A stretch of 64,000 nucleotides of DNA from Amphirosellinia nigrospora (lineage: Eukaryota > Ascomycota > Sordariomycetes > Xylariales > Xylariaceae), in the NCBI GenBank assembly GCA_004123355.1, contig SCHM01000007.1, forward strand, positions 930,001 through 994,000. The letters run 5' to 3'. Positions 35,384 through 46,372 of this stretch are shown here, piece by piece. Within the stretch, counting starts at the first letter, position 1. Each line of letters opens with the position of its first letter. The notes beneath the pieces were generated by a model. It was given only the letters and a program-made list of their open reading frames with translations. It was not told the origin of the DNA and did no database searches. A program made the translations under genes and the position numbers.

Positions 35384-35907
35384 GGTACTTAGCCAGAGTG
35401 TGTGGGCTAAGTACTCTGTAAGTCAAATCTACCTAAAAAACGCACAGATAGGTACCCTCGGGTTGACAAGGTATGGCTAATCTCAGCTTGCATATACCGG
35501 TAGACTCCTCGTGGTGCAGTGGCAGTACTTGGCGGTGTGGGCACAGACCACCCTGGTGGGGCACACACACCAGTACCTGTAGATCTCTATACTTTCTTGT
35601 GGGTCTACAAACGGAAGCTAGGGTATAAGGGCATATTGCTGGGGCTCGGGGCACTCATCTGGACTTACCTTCTTCCCCTACACTTTAGTCACAGCTGGCT
35701 AGGGCACTCGCTGGTCGAGTCGTAATAATACACACTCATTCATCCCCTGTGTGTTCATTCTCCAAGTACTGTGCCCATGCACACCCCAATTCTAACTCAT
35801 TAATAATACCTACCTTTAATAAATAGTACTTACGTTGACTTAGCAGTATTGTAACGTTTATTTATTGCCTTTAACTAGGTACCTTATCCGTCACGCAATT
35901 GATTAAC
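35384..35907. other. Upstream spacer of protease gene
   Basis: No gene. An A-box-like GTGGTGCAGTGG at 35511-35522 is not followed by a tRNA fold. Confidence 0.35.
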
Positions 35908-37701
35908 ATGCTGCCTAAACATAACAACCGTGGCAAAGGTCAGGACGATGCGACCGATTCATCAGAGCTACAGGAACTGACATCCAACGAACCGAGGGTC
36001 GATCAAGAAGTCCTCCGAGACATCCGTCGATCAATCCAGGGCATGTCATGGGAAGCACTAACGGGCAGCCGTAGAGACTTTCGAGATCGAAATCATGGTC
36101 CTGTTGACCAGGGTACCAGCGGCATACCTATTATTACTAGCCTCTTACAACCACCCACTACAAACACCAATGCCTGGAACTCTCGTCAACTGGGCCACCG
36201 GCGGGTAAGGGTTCGTCTTTCGACGCCTGGAGCAATAGCCTGAGACTGAAGCTAGGTACTCGGGCTGTCGAGCAGTTGGATGCAAAGAAGACTAGAAACT
36301 CTTCTGCCGTACACTGGACCTGGCGTTTCATGCTTGGAAAATCATTGAATCTAATAGTCGGTTGTCTGCAGGAACTGAGAACTGCCTCGCCACCAAGGAC
36401 ATAGAAGCTGGGCTGCTCACAAGCAATAGAATGCCGTCGCGAGTCCCAATTGGACAGGTAATCCATGGGAACATTCACCAGGGTCAATTCATCATCGCCC
36501 CTGTGCACACAAGCGACATCTATGATCATTGGAGCCTGCTTATATATAACAGGCAAACAGGAACGGCCGTATATTGGGATTCACTTCAAGACACAAGGCG
36601 GGGGCAGCAGGTTCTTATAAACTTCGCTTACCTGCTTCAAATCTCAAACCTCCCACAGCCTACTACATGGCGCCGGGGTGAAAGTCCGCCTCAAGTGTAC
36701 AATTGGTCCTGCGGATACCATACACTGGAATCCGCTCGCGCTTATATGAATGAGGGCGAACTGTTGGATTTTAGCCAATCAAGTCTATATCGGCGGTTAG
36801 GCTCTCGTCACGAAGTTGAGAACTCTGTTATTCACAACTGGATGAATTGGACAAGAATCCGCGTCGGCGCAGCGAGCCTACATCCATCGACAATGTGAAC
36901 AATGCCATGTCGATTTGCAGTATTTCAAGCGACTCAAGCCAGTCTGTTATTGAGTTAACACCAGAACAAGCACTCAATGAAACACAACGACTAAGTAACT
37001 CGGGCCGGGCAAGGAGGCATCAAACGACGCCACAACATACGATGGACCCGCCTAGAGCACTGTTTCCAGCATCAGTTATATCCGTTTCGAGCACAAGCAG
37101 TATACAATCAACTGGACATCAGACTGGCGGGCCGAGAAATACAACCTCGCAGCGAAACGCCTCGGCTAATATCTCAACTGGTCGAGGAATATCTCAAGGT
37201 TCATCTGTACCATCTTCCAGCTGGTCAGTACGTTGCTATGCCTCTAACCATAAAGCGTTACTAACTTCAGGATACTGGGCCAGTATATCATCACACTCGG
37301 TAATGTAGACTGTAAATATCCGCTACTTAACGACCATCTTACGCACTCTTGACCCCAATACTGGTCGTACACCGAACGAAAACGAGAGGGTGCGCCTTAT
37401 TGGACTTCTTAGGACATATGGGAATAACCGCCATGCAACCGCACTCCATATAATATTTCAACAACCGATTGATACGACGCATCTCGCCTTCTACCCAGAG
37501 GCACAATTATCCCGAATTGTTGATTTTGCTACTGAAGCATTGTTCCTTGGGTATATAGGCCCAAGAGGTGTAATCAACGACCCATATACTCTCAATCAAT
37601 ACGTCCGAGAAGGTGAAACCTTCCAAGATGCCAGGAATCGACTGCAATCCCAATGGGGACCGCGGACGAATCGTAAGCCTTTCTATGAAGGGCCACCCTA
37701 A
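35908..37701 (+). pseudogene. Ulp1-like (C48) cysteine protease, frameshifted, copy B
   Basis: Begins at ATG 35908 (MLPKHNNRGKGQDD) with a disordered N-terminus. A shift near 36200 leads to FDAWSNSLRLKLGTRAVEQL and VHWTWRFMLGKSLNLIVG. A shift near 36360 gives the protease core: SRVPIGQVIHGNIHQGQFII, DHWSLLIYNRQTGTAVYWD, then QVYNWSCGYHTLESARAY. These supply the His, Asp and Cys of the Ulp1 fold. A further shift near 36890 gives a Ser/Thr-rich linker, and the last block (37390-37701) is helical (AQLSRIVDFATEALFLGYIG). Overall plan equals copy A at 23.4 kb (acidic N-terminus, core, linker, helical tail), with low sequence identity. Substrate unknown. Confidence 0.7.
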
Positions 37702-38179
37702 AACACTGATGCGTTCTAATATGTATAATGTTGTTTAATAAGAATATCAGGCTCCATCAATAAGTGGAAGGGAGTAGCAATACGTTTCAACTTGCGCGAT
37801 GTTTTCATTGAACAGATAAAGCTGAGACTAGAGTTCGAAGTATTTAGCAATACATTCGAGTGATTTAAAGTGAAAACCTTGAATTATTTAAATAATATTT
37901 TTAACTATAACTAACCCCTTTTGTTACCAATGTTCACATTAAGTTCTTTGTATTGCAACTAGTATACGAAGACATAACCGACGTCTTGGCACTAATCGCT
38001 GTTCTTTTCTGTAACTAATAACCACAAAGTCGGCCTTCGATTAATAACCCCATCTACAATATAACAAGAATAAGAAATTTGGCAAGGACAGCATCACAAC
38101 AAGGACCGTCGAGGCCTGCTGGCGACATGTATCGGAGTACTGCCGGCAACTAGCTGAGAATATTCTCACAGTTGGTTAC
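37702..38179. other. AT-rich spacer
   Basis: AT-rich (37780-38080), no gene seen. Confidence 0.4.
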
Positions 38180-38540
38180 TTCCTGATGACTCACAACGCG
38201 CGGGGGCACTATCTACACGCTCGGCAATGGACCTAGTAACTAGCTTCGCACACGGAGTGGTGGCCGTTGGCGGCGGGGAAAGAGGCGACACTCGTCACGC
38301 TTGACGTGCGGGGGCAATTCGACGCGCTACTACAAAAGAGCATTTTGAAGTGAATGACGTTATAAGGATGGCCAAGATGTGTTGTTTAGCTCGTGGACAG
38401 TTTCCTTATGGGACGAAGCATCAGGAACAGACTATAAAAGATATTACGGAGTCCCAAGAATAGAAATGCATAACATCACAAGGATCGCCCTTGTCCCGAC
38501 ACTATATATGCTAAATATATTCTACCTAGCCCCTGTAATC
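38180..38540 (+). pseudogene. LINE reverse transcriptase fragment
   Basis: Plus-strand frame with MDLVTSFAHG, ATLVTLDVRGQFDALL, then stops, and GWPRCVV, LVDSFLMGRSIRNRL with TGA/TAG interruptions. This is RT motif A and the following region of a Tad-like element, the same segment seen on the minus strand at 11.9 kb. Stops and a short span show heavy decay. Confidence 0.72.
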
Positions 38541-38672
38541 CTTACGAAACTTTTATAGTTACTACCGCCATATCTTTAAGGCGAGATGGTTATATTATTA
38601 AGCCAATATAGACGACTTGTTTCCTCTATCCTCGCTTTTGCTACCGAGATCTCTCAGCCTTTATATCTAATT

Positions 38673-38819
38673 TGCTGAAGTAATACTAGGTCAAGGAGTC
38701 ACCACAGGTACTGTACAAGGGCACAAGGCATCCATCGTGTATATAAACAGGTCATCCCACCTACTCTATCATATAGTCAAGTAGCTGAATAGTGCGCTCG
38801 TATACCTTCCATTTTAGCA
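38673..38819. repeat. Dispersed ~145-bp repeat, copy 2
   Basis: Near-identical to 1974-2117 with small indels (CATCCCACC against CATCCACC; CTATCATATAG against CTATAATAG). Confidence 0.8.
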
Positions 38820-40319
38820 TAATCCTACTAGATTCGAGTCCCTTCAACGCCGTTTACTCGGCCGTTGCTCAGAGCCTCTCGGTCCGGTTTCTTAACGGCT
38901 TTAGCCTGATCAACCGCAGCCATGAGAACCGTACAGTGATCCAGTTCACCCATACGGCGGGCAAATTAGGCATTGGCCGATTCCCTACGTCTTCAAAGAT
39001 ATCTCCCTGCCATGATATAGTCGGAGTCCATTCACTAGCCAATTGTGCTTAGATGTAGGATTGCGAACGTGATGGGCCGAAGGGTGGCCATCTCTGAGAT
39101 CTAAGATCAAGTATATCGTCCTATTTACTCCCAGCGTAACAGTTTATTGGCCCGTGATTAGCAGGGTCTTTTTCTTGTGACCTTTCGATCGTGAACGTGG
39201 CTCGAGGGCTCGACTAGATTCTGTAGAGAAATGGCGGAGAGTATCAGGCATAGGGGCAACTACTAAAGGTGAACGCCGATGCTTATCTGACTCAGGGGAA
39301 CTGCCTAAATATGTAGGTTTTCAAGAAAATTGTCAAGAATAGATACTTCAGACATAGCTTTGGTTACCTGCTTAGTACTTGTGTACCAGGTTTCGCCCCA
39401 ACCTTAACCCTGATATAATTTTCGAGAGTTTTGATAATATTTATCAAAATGCTGCTGATCAGACTCATACAACTGTGCTTGACCTTGATGATTATGATTA
39501 TAAGGTACTGAAATAGCACAAGGTTATCGTGAGTCTCGGAAGCAAATACCAAGCTGAACTCGAACACCGAGACACTCGCCTCACCGGCTACACGGGTCTT
39601 TCCTTTCGGTCCCGTAGGGGTTGACGAAGCTGTAGGAAAGGAAAAGAAGGAAGGGAATTCTGAGTATAAAAGGCAGCTAATCCTCCTTCAAACGGGATAA
39701 GGAACTTAGATCTATATGGCTCCTTTGGCACCATAGTTGCTTATTACTCAATCTAAACCAATTCCAAGCCCTCAAACAGAGCCCTTGTGACAATCTACTT
39801 ATCGACCAGGGTTGTTGATGGCAAAAAGGCTTCGAGACTGATAAACAGCTATTATTCCCTCATACTCGAATAGTAGTCCTCTTACTCTTCTAAGTTTTAG
39901 CACGACGTTATACCATTTTTATCCTAGAGACCTATACGGAGTAGATAGCCAAGCATAAGTATGACCTATTGTTACAAAATGCTACACCATGTTACCTTTT
40001 TGCGATGACGCCAATAATAATTGACTAACGTTCTTGTTGCGTCTCCTGAGCTGTGTGGGCCTTATGTCGTGTACTCCGTGATTATAAAGCCATAAACTCC
40101 GACTCGTTTTTGCCTCCTCCTTTAGTCAGCAGAGGTAGCACTTTAGGGTACATGGCTTTTAGAGTGATAGATAGGCCTTGCCACGTCAATCAACTAATTC
40201 TTGCATCTCTTAAATCGAAAATGTCATGGTCTATAGCCTGGGGCAGTCGGGATCCAGTCACTTAACACTGGATTATTGTTAGCTATTATTTTGGGCTCGA
40301 TATTCCAGTTATGGTTGCC
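38820..40319. other. Gene-poor spacer with decayed repeats
   Basis: A TATA-like GAGTATAAAAGGCAGC at 39661 and GTGACA at about 39788 suggest an eroded LTR between about 39330 and 39793, but its start and duplication cannot be fixed. No gene. Confidence 0.35.
39842..39945 (+). repeat. Dispersed repeat family D, copy 2
   Basis: AACAGCTATTATTC..CTTCTAAGTTTTAGCACGACG..AGAGACCTATA; diverged match to 31258-31375. Confidence 0.6.
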
Positions 40320-41886
40320 TCAAGCTAGTCTAAAGGTGGCAAGGGCGTCGATAGCATCGTTATCTGATGGCCATGTTATCCACAACTCTCTAACCCCGTC
40401 TTTACGATATGAAGAAAATTCTGTCTCACCCCCGACTTGCAACTTCCAACCGCTTTCAGAACATACATGTAAGTTTGAGCAAATATTTTGCAGATCCACC
40501 AAAGCCTTCCTCGCCACAGCTGCGCCTATCCGAGCCTCTCGGCTGCCCTGTTGCAGTAACTCTTTCAGAGCAATCCCTTGCTCTCGTGAAATGCGTTCGA
40601 AGGGTGGCTGTAATCCATCCATCGAATCTGTTACTGAATCGAATGCTCTGGCGATCGTTTGCAAAACAGTCAATACACCCTCTTCTCCTTCGTGGTCCCC
40701 TGGTCGTCGTGCTGGGCAACCAATGTTTGCTGTAAAACGCGCGAAAAGTCTCTTGTTTCGGCTTGCAATAGTCTTCGCTAAAACATTCTCTTGGTTCGGT
40801 TGCTTGATAAGCCACGGTCTTCCGCCCGTCGGGCTCCATGCGAATTGACGCCCACTCAATTCCCGCCCAGCTGTCCAGGACGCGGAAAACGTTTGTAGGT
40901 GTTTCATCAACTGACGATCTGCCCTACTCTGGGTCGAGAGTAGTGTTTCTAGATCTGATAGTAAAGCTTGGAGCTCAGTAAGGCGTACCAGATCTTGCCC
41001 CTGTCGTCCTTCTAGCTGCCCACTTGAGGTGTGGTTGAGATTTCCGGGGCTCGCAGGTGCGGTAGGTTTGTTCCGCCAGTGCCAAGCGTGGTTGTTTCGC
41101 TGATAATATGTACTAGAAATGGTCTCAACTGGCGGAATAAAATTCCCTTAGAATTATGGATCTGGTCACGGTAATTGGCAAGCAAGGTTACTAGACTTTT
41201 CACTGGATCCACGACAACCAATGCGGCGTGAGTAGGAGAATCGGCTGAGACGGAAGAAGAAGGTAAGGGTTGAAGTAATTTGGAGGGCGCCGTCGGAGAG
41301 AAAAGCTCAATAGACGACGTTGAAGATGAATGTTGAAAGTGATTGAAACTGTCTATCATGCCATGTAACGCGGCCTGGCACATGCCACCGGGGTTCATTG
41401 TCGGGTTACACCATACTGCAACCTTAATTGTAACTTGGATCATCATTAGGAACACTAGCATGATGATCAAGAGTTGTAATAATAGACGAGCAATTTGTCT
41501 CCGCCATTCGCGGGGCGTTTGGGTTGGTGCTTGCGGCCATGTTGGTGGGCATGCAAATTTTTGCAGTGGACCGCCACATGGTCGACCTTGCACGATGTCG
41601 GCTGAGTGTGAATATATACAGGTGTCAGGGTTGGCAGCACGATCGCTACGCCACGATCGGTACCCGGCGCCGAGGTGGAGGGCGAGATAGGGGGGGGTTG
41701 CTGAACTGCATTGAGAAACGCTCCTCTGGTGACAGCAGAATGCGCAGCGGGGGTTCTATGACAGACGATGGCTACATCTTGATGATGGCCTCCAGGCAAT
41801 CTAAGCCTGAGAAGTGAAAACGATGATGAACTAGGTAGAATTGTTGTCATCGCCATGATCTGGTTGTTGGACAGCGGGCAAAGCAA
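40320..41886 (-). pseudogene. Single-pass membrane protein with coiled coil, ORFan
   Basis: Reads leftward from about 41853-41886 (MAMTTILPSSSSFSLLRLRL). The N-terminus is Pro/Ser-rich. The frame shifts near 41590, then one strong hydrophobic helix follows (ARLLLQLLIIMLVFLMMIQV, ~41420-41500). Next is a Ser-rich loop, a charged helical segment (ALVVVDPVKSLVTLLANYRD) and, after a shift near 41045, a long coiled coil (TELQALLSDLETLLSTQS, MKHLQTFSASWTAGRELSG) to 40320. The C-terminal 196-codon frame is fully open. No family recognised. It is transcribed away from the gene at 42488, sharing a 600-bp intergenic region. Membrane topology and function unknown. Confidence 0.55.
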
Positions 41887-41974
41887 AATGACGTGTGTCT
41901 TCTAGAGGCGCATAGGACCGCAATTACTAACAGCTGTGCACAACTTGTTAAGTTAACTTTCGGCTTTTCTACAT

Positions 41975-42350
41975 GTAAAAACTGATACGTAGAGAAAGGA
42001 CGTTATTACTCTGATAGTGCGTACCTTTGATGTGTTCTGTTTGCAGCAATGGGTCTTGGTGTTGTCGAAAAGCAAATGGCGCTACTGCTACCGCATACGT
42101 CACTTATCTTATTATTGCTAGCTATCTTTGCTAGACAGGAGAACGCCGTATATTGAATTTGTAAAGAAACAGCATCGTTTCTTTGATTAAGATGCAGCTA
42201 TCGTACCTTTGATGTCTTATGTTTGCAGCGTGTCTTAACATTATGGAACAACACAAATGGCCGTACCCACTATTTTTTAAATTATAGCCTTAGCTACATT
42301 CCCTGTATGGCAGGGAGACCTTGAGGGCGTTGCATCTACAACAAGAAATA
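41975..42350. repeat. Diverged ~182-bp tandem duplication in the divergent promoter
   Basis: GTACCTTTGATGTGTTCTGT at 42021 and GTACCTTTGATGTCTTATGT at 42203 head two similar units. Each continues with TTTGCAGC and an AAATGG-containing stretch; divergence is substantial. The unit start is uncertain. Confidence 0.6.
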
Positions 42351-42487
42351 ATTAATAAACTCAACGTTATCTTCAAATGTTAGAGAATATTGGCTTCACT
42401 TAAATTTCTCACCATACACATCTCATTGATTGAGAAATCCGATGCTAAAATATCAACCCTCGACAGTTGCTATCTAAAATCGCCAAG

Positions 42488-43412
42488 ATGCCTAAACGAT
42501 TAGCAGACTTTACTATCGCGAAGCCAAGCCAAAAACGCCAGCGAACTTCTTCATGGCCATATACGGCGGTATTACACATACAACCTTACCAGGAGGCCGA
42601 GGTAACAATTGAGTTGACTGTACATGAAGATTTCATGAATGTAGATGGTAAGCTAAACACGCCTAATACAGACTAAGAAACAACACAAGGAAGACGTAAT
42701 AACGGTGTAGGTGGGGATGACGCTACTAGCACTAGCTTGGATGACCAGGACAGAACACAGTGTCCCCTTATCGAAAACGATTCACTTTCAGAGTATGACG
42801 CGGACGATGCGATGAGCATGGAAGGAGAACAAGATCATGATTTGCAGGAAGAAGACCCGGTTTTGGGTTCGGAATATGACGCGGACGATGCGATCAGAAT
42901 GGAAGAGGAGCAGGCAAATGATAATTCTGCATATGGAGGAAGCCGCAAAAACGGGAATCGTGACCAGTCTTCTCTTATTGTGTTTCATATCCTGCAGGGT
43001 GATCAACAGGAGACGAGAAATAATAATTCTCGCACTGCGAGAATCACAACGTGGCGGACACAATCCTCGGACCTTTTATCGGAACTAGGACATGGGTTAG
43101 GACCCGGAGAATGAGCCTCAACCGGATTGGCAATGGTACATTGATCCAGAACATTCGGACTTGGATGAAGCTGAATGCGAGGAATTCGAAGCTGGTACGC
43201 TCTTAACATACGGGGGCAAACAGCGCAGTCCTATTAACACAAGGAAAAACGCCGAGGGGGCTCATGTTGACATTCCAGAACCGATTCAGCTGCAACGCGT
43301 CAATACGGAGGAATCAACTAGGGAGGACCGCATCCTGGAGGGCGTTATCGTCCTGCTAGTAGTATCTATTGCTATTACTCTTCACGTTTGGATAAAGGTT
43401 TTTGATGATTAA
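42488..43412 (+). pseudogene. Acidic tail-anchored-type protein, ORFan
   Basis: ATG 42488 (MPKRLADFTIAKPSQKRQRT) is chosen because the frame upstream has no ATG. The N-terminus is basic and NLS-like. A TAA at 42674 (CAA to TAA type) interrupts it. The acidic middle has a doubled SEYDADDAM/SEYDADDAI unit (42787-42812, 42870-42895). A 1-nt shift near 43105 leads to an acidic block (EHSDLDEAECEEFEAG) and a C-terminal hydrophobic helix (ILEGVIVLLVVSIAITLHVW) followed by KVFDD and stop. This end is typical of tail-anchored membrane proteins. No family known. It is divergent to the coiled-coil membrane gene at 40.3 kb. Confidence 0.55.
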
Positions 43413-43526
43413 AACGTCTTTCGCAATGATGATATGTTACACATATCTCGCCTACGGCCACAGCCCTCGGTTATTTGTACCATTTTGACCTATTCCGTCT
43501 CTACAGGACAACGGAGATCCGTTAGG

Positions 43527-43745
43527 TATCACGTATTTGTGGATACGATCTAGCATAGGAAGTGAACCAGTGCACTCTCCAGAGGGGCTCAAGTAAAGTG
43601 TATTCAGATGATCTAAAGTAGAAGTTCTATATACGTGGGATAAGTGTGTCATGATCCTATATATACCCAGTAAGTGATCATTCGGACTATAGTTAGGGCG
43701 AGCCCCAGTCCCTCGGGCTCACCGTAGACTCACTTATCCGTGACA
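43527..43745 (+). mobile_element. Solo LTR family B, copy 2 (219 bp)
   Basis: TATCACGTATTTG..CCGTGACA flanked by exact TTAGG (43522-43526 and 43746-43750). Confidence 0.87.
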
Positions 43746-43777
43746 TTAGGTAGTCCGATATTTTGTGTATATAATGG

Positions 43778-44142
43778 TGTGACAAGGGCCTGTGCTCAGG
43801 TGCTTGGAATATAGAGTTCAATTCAGCTAATAATCTTTTGGGGGTTTCTGGGGGCTCTGGTTTCTTGATTCTAACTTCAATGTAACCTCACCCAAGCCCT
43901 CAATTCATAGACGAATTCCTAGGACTTCTGCCTCCTCGCAGACCTCCGAAAGCCTGACTCCTCGAGAGGGGTTGAGGCTATTCTAACCAATGCGATTACG
44001 CCAATATATTATGTCTCAGCCCACGATAATGCCTCGGCGGGGTTTCCGGTCTTCCAGGAGTTTCCAGGAGTCTGTGTGGCTCCTGTGGCTAGGTCCTGTG
44101 GCTAGGTCCTGAGGTTAGGTCCTAAGGGTGGTCCGTGTGACA
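43778..44142 (+). mobile_element. Solo LTR family C, copy 1 (~365 bp)
   Basis: TGTGACAAGGGCC to GGTCCGTGTGACA. The 3' half (CCTCGCAGACCTCCGAAAGC, AATATATTATGTCTCAGCCC) is shared with 52319-52571; the 5' end resembles 50979 and 53113. Contains AGGTCCTG-type short repeats. Target duplication not evident. Confidence 0.7.
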
Positions 44143-44273
44143 CATCGTGACAGGGAGCGCCAAATTAGTGTTCGGCCGAGCAGGCATTGGGCCCATACTT
44201 CCCAGACTTTGGCATCAGAGTGTTGAGCTGTTAGGTGTTTGAGACGGTCTGTGAAGGCGAAGACGTCTGTGTA

Positions 44274-44790
44274 CTAGTGATCTTCCCGTCTGCGATTATT
44301 CTGCCGAGGTGGGGTCCTTGGTACCATGCTCGAAGTATCCGACATCTGAGGATCTAAGTGGTGAGGATGATCCACCCTCACGGTTTGCAGCTGCAGCCAT
44401 GAGCAGGTTAGCCATGTTGCGGTTCTACCGATTAGACTGAGCAGCGAAGAGGGCAGCCATGTCCTAATTGTGTGACCTTGCAATACATTATTGATGAGGC
44501 GCTCAGCGGCCTCTACGGTAAGCGGGTCTCCCATTTTGAGCGCAGATGGACCTGAGGGTAGTATTGGGGAAGTAACGACCTGGGCCAGTCTGGCGAATCC
44601 GATGAATCTGGTTGGGGGAATGTCAGCCGGGTGAGGGAATTCCCCAGGCTTAGGCGGGCTCGGCTTGTAGTAGTCGTTGTCCTCGTATGTTAGATGGATC
44701 TTTCGCCACCGTTTAAGGAAAGTAGCGAAGGATCTGCGGGATTCTACCCACAGCGTAAAGGGAAACCGCCCTCAATGTCGTCAGCTTTGA
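44274..44790 (-). pseudogene. Unidentified gene fragment
   Basis: A long open minus-strand frame without early stops: SFATFLKRWRKIHLTYEDND, PGEFPHPADIPPTRFIGFAR, then MGDPLTVEAAERLINNVLQG and an Arg-rich tail ending at 44274. Composition is protein-like, with an aromatic/basic N-terminal block and a helical middle. The upstream frame decays near 44800. No family recognised; a retroelement gag is possible but unproven. Confidence 0.35.
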
Positions 44791-45128
44791 ATATGATGAG
44801 TCAGGTGCTAGGTGCTGCGCGAGCTCAAGTCCCGCTCTTGCACAATCTGAGCGTGAGGCGTGCCTGACCTCATTAGATGTCCTCTAGGCAGCCTTTACCC
44901 ATATGTCTAGTAGATACCTAGGTAGCAATACCTTACCTCCCTACCTTACCTACTCACCTACCAAAGAAGATACCTACTCGGAAGCTTTATACCAAACTCA
45001 AGTCAATCCTAACATTATTTCAACAGCCTACCTACCTACCTGGTAGTCTAGCACCGCAAAGGGCGTTCAGGCAATCAGCCGCAGCTAAATATCAATCACA
45101 AGCACGAAAGCATTGATTTCATCGAGAT
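44791..45128. other. Spacer with CTACCT/ACCTAC repeats
   Basis: TACCTA-rich simple sequence (44915-45050), no gene. Confidence 0.5.
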
Positions 45129-46372
45129 ATGGCGTTCAGCGCGCTTATGAATTCTAACGGGCTGTTTGCACGCAGCCGCATCAGACATAGTTGGGTTCTC
45201 ACTGCCTCCAATACCTCCAGCCCACATCCAGACTCACAAGCATCCTTGATTCAAGAAGCCTACGATCAAGCTGCGCAATGGCAACTGCAAGCAAACCAAC
45301 TGGATCGGGAGCTAAAGGAAGAACGAGATTATAGCAAAGGTATTGAAGATGAATTAGAGAGTACTAAGTCACAACTCCGGAATGCACTGATGCAACGCCC
45401 CTACTTCAATAACCTAGCACAGGAAATTGTTCAATGCGGTTTTGTGGTACGTGCGCTAAAACAGAAGGACACGATAGAAGAACTGAAGAGAGAGATCAAT
45501 GAGAAGACCAAGGATCACGACTGCGTTGTGTCCCTTTGGCAAAATGCCTATCAAGAGCTCGAAGCGAAGTCCTCTAAAAAGTATCTCGCTGTTGACGACG
45601 ATGAGATGGCCTCTAAGTGGAAGCAACTTCAATCCATCATCAAGAACCTCAGTACATCGTATGCATCTGGCCTGGCAAGTTCCAATGTCACCTACCTCAC
45701 CCCCGGAGCTATTCGACGATATTATCGGTTGATGCCGGCCCTCAAGGAAGAGCACATCAAAAACGAGCCGGTTTATAATTGCCAGATTCAAATATGGGAT
45801 TTTATCACTACCAAGATCTTACAGACGCCAACAATCGTATGGGGCTGTGACGTTTTCGATTCAACTCAGATGCTCTTCGACATAGTTCAAAGCAAGTGAT
45901 GATATGACATCCATTTAAGGGGTCTTAGGCGCTAACAACGGACACAGATGGAAACAAAGTTCCTGCCCAAGATTTCCATGCTTTCCGAGCCCAATTAGGC
46001 AATGTCATAAATGCATCTACCAACATTGACTCGACCATATGCGACAACCTGAGATTACAACTGAAGAGGCGAGTGCACCCGTTCGTGGCACGAGAAGACA
46101 GCGAACAAGTCGCCCGTCAGTTAGATACTATCGTTGACAAGGCTATCGATCTCGCTATCATCTTCACCCAATCGCGCTCCTTCTATTATATCAGGACTAT
46201 GGATCGACATAGCAAACGCCTGTTTGACCCAGCCACGATGGAAAATGTTAGTGGCTGCGACGGTCCGTATGTCTATTCGATTGTTTCCCCAATACTTTTT
46301 AAGTACGGAAACTCAAAAGGGGAGAACTACGGCGACAGAATGATACTCGCCAAGGCTGGAGTCATATGCTAA
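45129..46372 (+). pseudogene. Coiled-coil ORFan with one intron
   Basis: ATG 45129 (MAFSALMNSNGLFARSRIRH) opens a 256-codon frame with a long coiled coil (AAQWQLQANQLDRELKEERD, KQKDTIEELKREINEKTKD) and a globular C-terminal part (CQIQIWDFITTKILQTPTIV). A canonical 52-bp intron follows at 45896-45947. Exon 2 reads FHAFRAQLGNVINAS, HPFVAREDSEQVARQ and AIDLAIIFTQSRSFYYIR to the stop at 46372. The two exons join one base out of phase, so either an indel lies nearby or the splice site differs. Proteins of this kind, with N-terminal coiled coil and conserved tail, are common orphans in Sordariomycetes. Function unknown. Confidence 0.6.
45896..45947 (+). other. Intron (52 bp) in coiled-coil ORFan
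   Basis: GTGATG donor, GCTAAC branch site at 45931-45936, CACAG acceptor. Confidence 0.75.

Noticed and set aside
35505-35580. tRNA-like GTGGTGCAGTGG sequence
   Set aside because: No cloverleaf can be drawn downstream.
39330-39793. Complete solo LTR ending at GTGACA with internal TATAAAA
   Set aside because: TGTCA start is only a guess and flanks AAAAT/ATCTA do not match.
1615-43745. One element bounded by family B copies 1 and 2
   Set aside because: 42 kb apart, and copy 2 has its own TTAGG duplication.
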